A stretch of 15,375 nt of DNA from Candidatus Rokuibacteriota bacterium (GTDB taxonomy: Bacteria > Methylomirabilota > Methylomirabilia > Rokubacteriales > CSP1-6). A program made the position numbers and the translations under genes. Shown here piece after piece: positions 13,840 through 15,375 of this stretch; the stretch's first letter is position 1, and each line of letters begins with the position of its first letter. The stretch lies in contig QHRT01000091.1 of NCBI GenBank assembly GCA_003220195.1, forward strand, positions 1-15,375. The letters run 5' to 3'. Under the pieces are notes generated by a model that was given only the letters and a program-made list of their open reading frames with translations, made no database searches and was not told the DNA's origin.

Positions 13840-15375
13840 CGGATCAGGACGTGCCGATCGTCATGCGCGACGGCGTCACGCTCTACGCCGACGTGCGCCG
13901 GCCGGACGCTCCGGGCCGCTTTCCCGTCCTCGTCACCATCACGCCCTACAACAAGCTGATCGCGGGTGAGACGCCCACGTCCCTGGTCGAGCGCGGCTAC
14001 GTGCACGTCGCCGTCGACGTGCGCGGCCAGGGCAGCTCGGAAGGGACGTGGGGCAACCAGAACGAGATCGAGCAGATGGACAGCTACGAGGTCGTCGAGT
14101 GGGCGGCCGTCCAGTCGTGGAGCGACGGCAACGTCGGCATGTGGGGATCGTCCTATCGCGGCATCAACCAGTTGCTGGCAGCCGCGCTCCGGCCGCCGTC
14201 GCTCAAGGCGGTGTTCCCGATCGTCTCGTCAGCCGACAACTACCGCGACTACAGCCGCACGGGCGGCGACTCCAACTTTGCGTTCGTTCCGAGCTGGCTG
14301 GCGCTGGTCCTGGCGGCGCAGAACGTTCCGCCGCTCTGGGCCCCGCAAGATCCGTTGCAGGTCGCGCTCGACTACCTGGCGCACGCCGGCTCGGTCTCGT
14401 CGGTGATGGTGCCGCTGCTCGTCGAGCGGTACGCCACGCAGATGTACGACGAGAACCGGGTGTCGTCGCCCTACTTCAAGCTGGATCGCGTCGGCGTCCC
14501 CGTGTTCCTGATCGGCGGCCTGCGCGATCTCTTCGCGCGAGGGGAGCCGCTGAACTACGAGAAGCTGCGCGCGCTCGGCCAGGTGCCGGTCAAGCTGCTC
14601 ATGCTCGACGGCACGCACACCCAGACGATCGCGGGGATCGGCCTCCCGGCCGATGGCGTTCCGACGCTCGAGCAGATCGCGCTCCGCTGGTTCGATCGGT
14701 TCTTGAAGGGCATCGACACGGGCATCGACAACATCCCCGACGTCACGCAGATGGTGCGGGGCGACGGTCACTTCGAAGTCCAGCCGACGTGGCCGCATCC
14801 CGAGCTCCAGCCGCGGCGGCGGACTCCAGACGAACCGGCGCCTGTCATCGGCGCCGCCGTCGACGCTCGAGCCCGAAGAGCAATTCGCGCAGGTCTATCT
14901 CTACGGCTACTGCTCGGGGAGCACCGAGAGGTTCACGACTTCTCCGGACCAGTGCACGAACGACAACACGCTCAACGAGCAGACGGAGCTCGTCTACACG
15001 ACGCCGATCTTCGAGCAAGACGTCAAGCTCTCGGGTCCGATTGCGGCGAATCTGTGGATCTCGACCACGCGAAACGAAGCCGTCGTGTCGGTCCGTCTCA
15101 CGGACGTCCATCCCGACGGCTCGTCGGAGGAGCTCACGTTCGGGCTCTTGGCCGCGTCGTTCCGCGCGGTCGATACGAATCTCAGCCGGATCATCGCGGG
15201 CGAAAACATCCAGCCGTGGCATCCGTTCAGCCGGGCCTCGGTGTTCCCGGTGCCGCCGAACGAGCCGATGCTGCTTCAGATCGAGATGAACCCGACCAAC
15301 GCCGTCTTCAAGAGCGGGCACGCGCTCCGGATCTCCATCGGACCGAGCAACTTCCCGTCCTACCTGTCTCCGGTT
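13767..15375 (+). pseudogene. second CocE/NonD-family (S15-like) hydrolase: no start, frameshifted, cut by window end
   Basis: Homologous to the hydrolase at 8308-10236. The readable frame starts ATAAPAAADKVWTPYDRPAQ, which looks like the end of a signal peptide whose beginning is lost. It continues with MRDGVTLYADVRRPDAPGRF, DVRGQGSSEGTWGNQ, the elbow WGSSYRGINQ (Ser codon 14151-14153), GGLRDLFARG (acid) and LDGTHTQT (His), so the triad is there. After PTWPHPELQPR (about 14816) the frame shifts: the jelly-roll domain continues in the other frame as GGGLQTNRRLSSAPPSTLEP, later LSGPIAANLWIST and LRISIGPSNFPSYLSPV at the edge. The strand usually found before GGGL is absent, so a deletion of about 20 nt (2 mod 3) in the CGG-rich tract is likely. 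The first Met is at 13863. It could be functional if the lesions are assembly errors. Confidence 0.75.

Overview
The window is GC-rich throughout and carries only protein-coding genes and their control regions; I see no rRNA, tRNA, CRISPR array or insertion sequence. It looks like a chromosomal accessory region of a Gram-negative-type soil or sediment bacterium. The ABC solute-binding protein has a Sec signal without a lipobox, an anchored SurA-like parvulin is present, and six genes encode exported enzymes. A Rokubacteria/Methylomirabilota or similar high-GC lineage would fit, but that is a guess from style, not a demonstrated assignment.

Left half, minus strand, read from about 3912 down to 1: a broken tandem-GAF sensor histidine kinase (2355-3912), its intact NarL/FixJ response regulator (1705-2358, 4-nt ATGA overlap), a small cytoplasmic alpha/beta hydrolase with a Cys nucleophile (856-1611), and the start of a family-5 ABC solute-binding protein (1-823, running off the window). 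The kinase shows three deletions relative to its paralogue, two of them frame-shifting and one removing the ATP-binding N-box, and an ACG where an ATG is expected.

Right half, plus strand: an intact paralogue of the same kinase (4061-5749) is divergent from the broken one and has no regulator beside it. It is followed by a 357-nt gap with control elements and a possible small ORF (5889-6074). Then comes a run of exported hydrolases and one foldase: a DUF6351 protein (6107-8278), a CocE/NonD-type S15 hydrolase (8308-10236), an MBL-fold metallo-hydrolase (10304-11491), a parvulin-type PPIase (11488-12369, ATGA overlap), an Abhydrolase_10-type protein (12400-about 13770) and a second CocE/NonD hydrolase (about 13767 to the window end). 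The last one has no visible start and is frameshifted near 14815.

The most interesting signal is in the control DNA. The region before the intact kinase and the region before the hydrolase run share one layout. Each has two CCCG-type boxes 23 nt apart at the same distance (-73 and -50) from an ATG, then a -35-like hexamer, then a TACSGT -10-like element 6-7 nt before that ATG, as expected for leaderless transcripts. The first boxes are 6-2-6 dyads, which resembles the 7-2-7 geometry of NarL-family sites. My working model (inference) is that the response regulator at 1705-2358 controls both the surviving kinase and the exported hydrolase set, with the intact kinase standing in for the decayed cognate one. 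The substrate is unknown; an extracellular ester or amide is likeliest.
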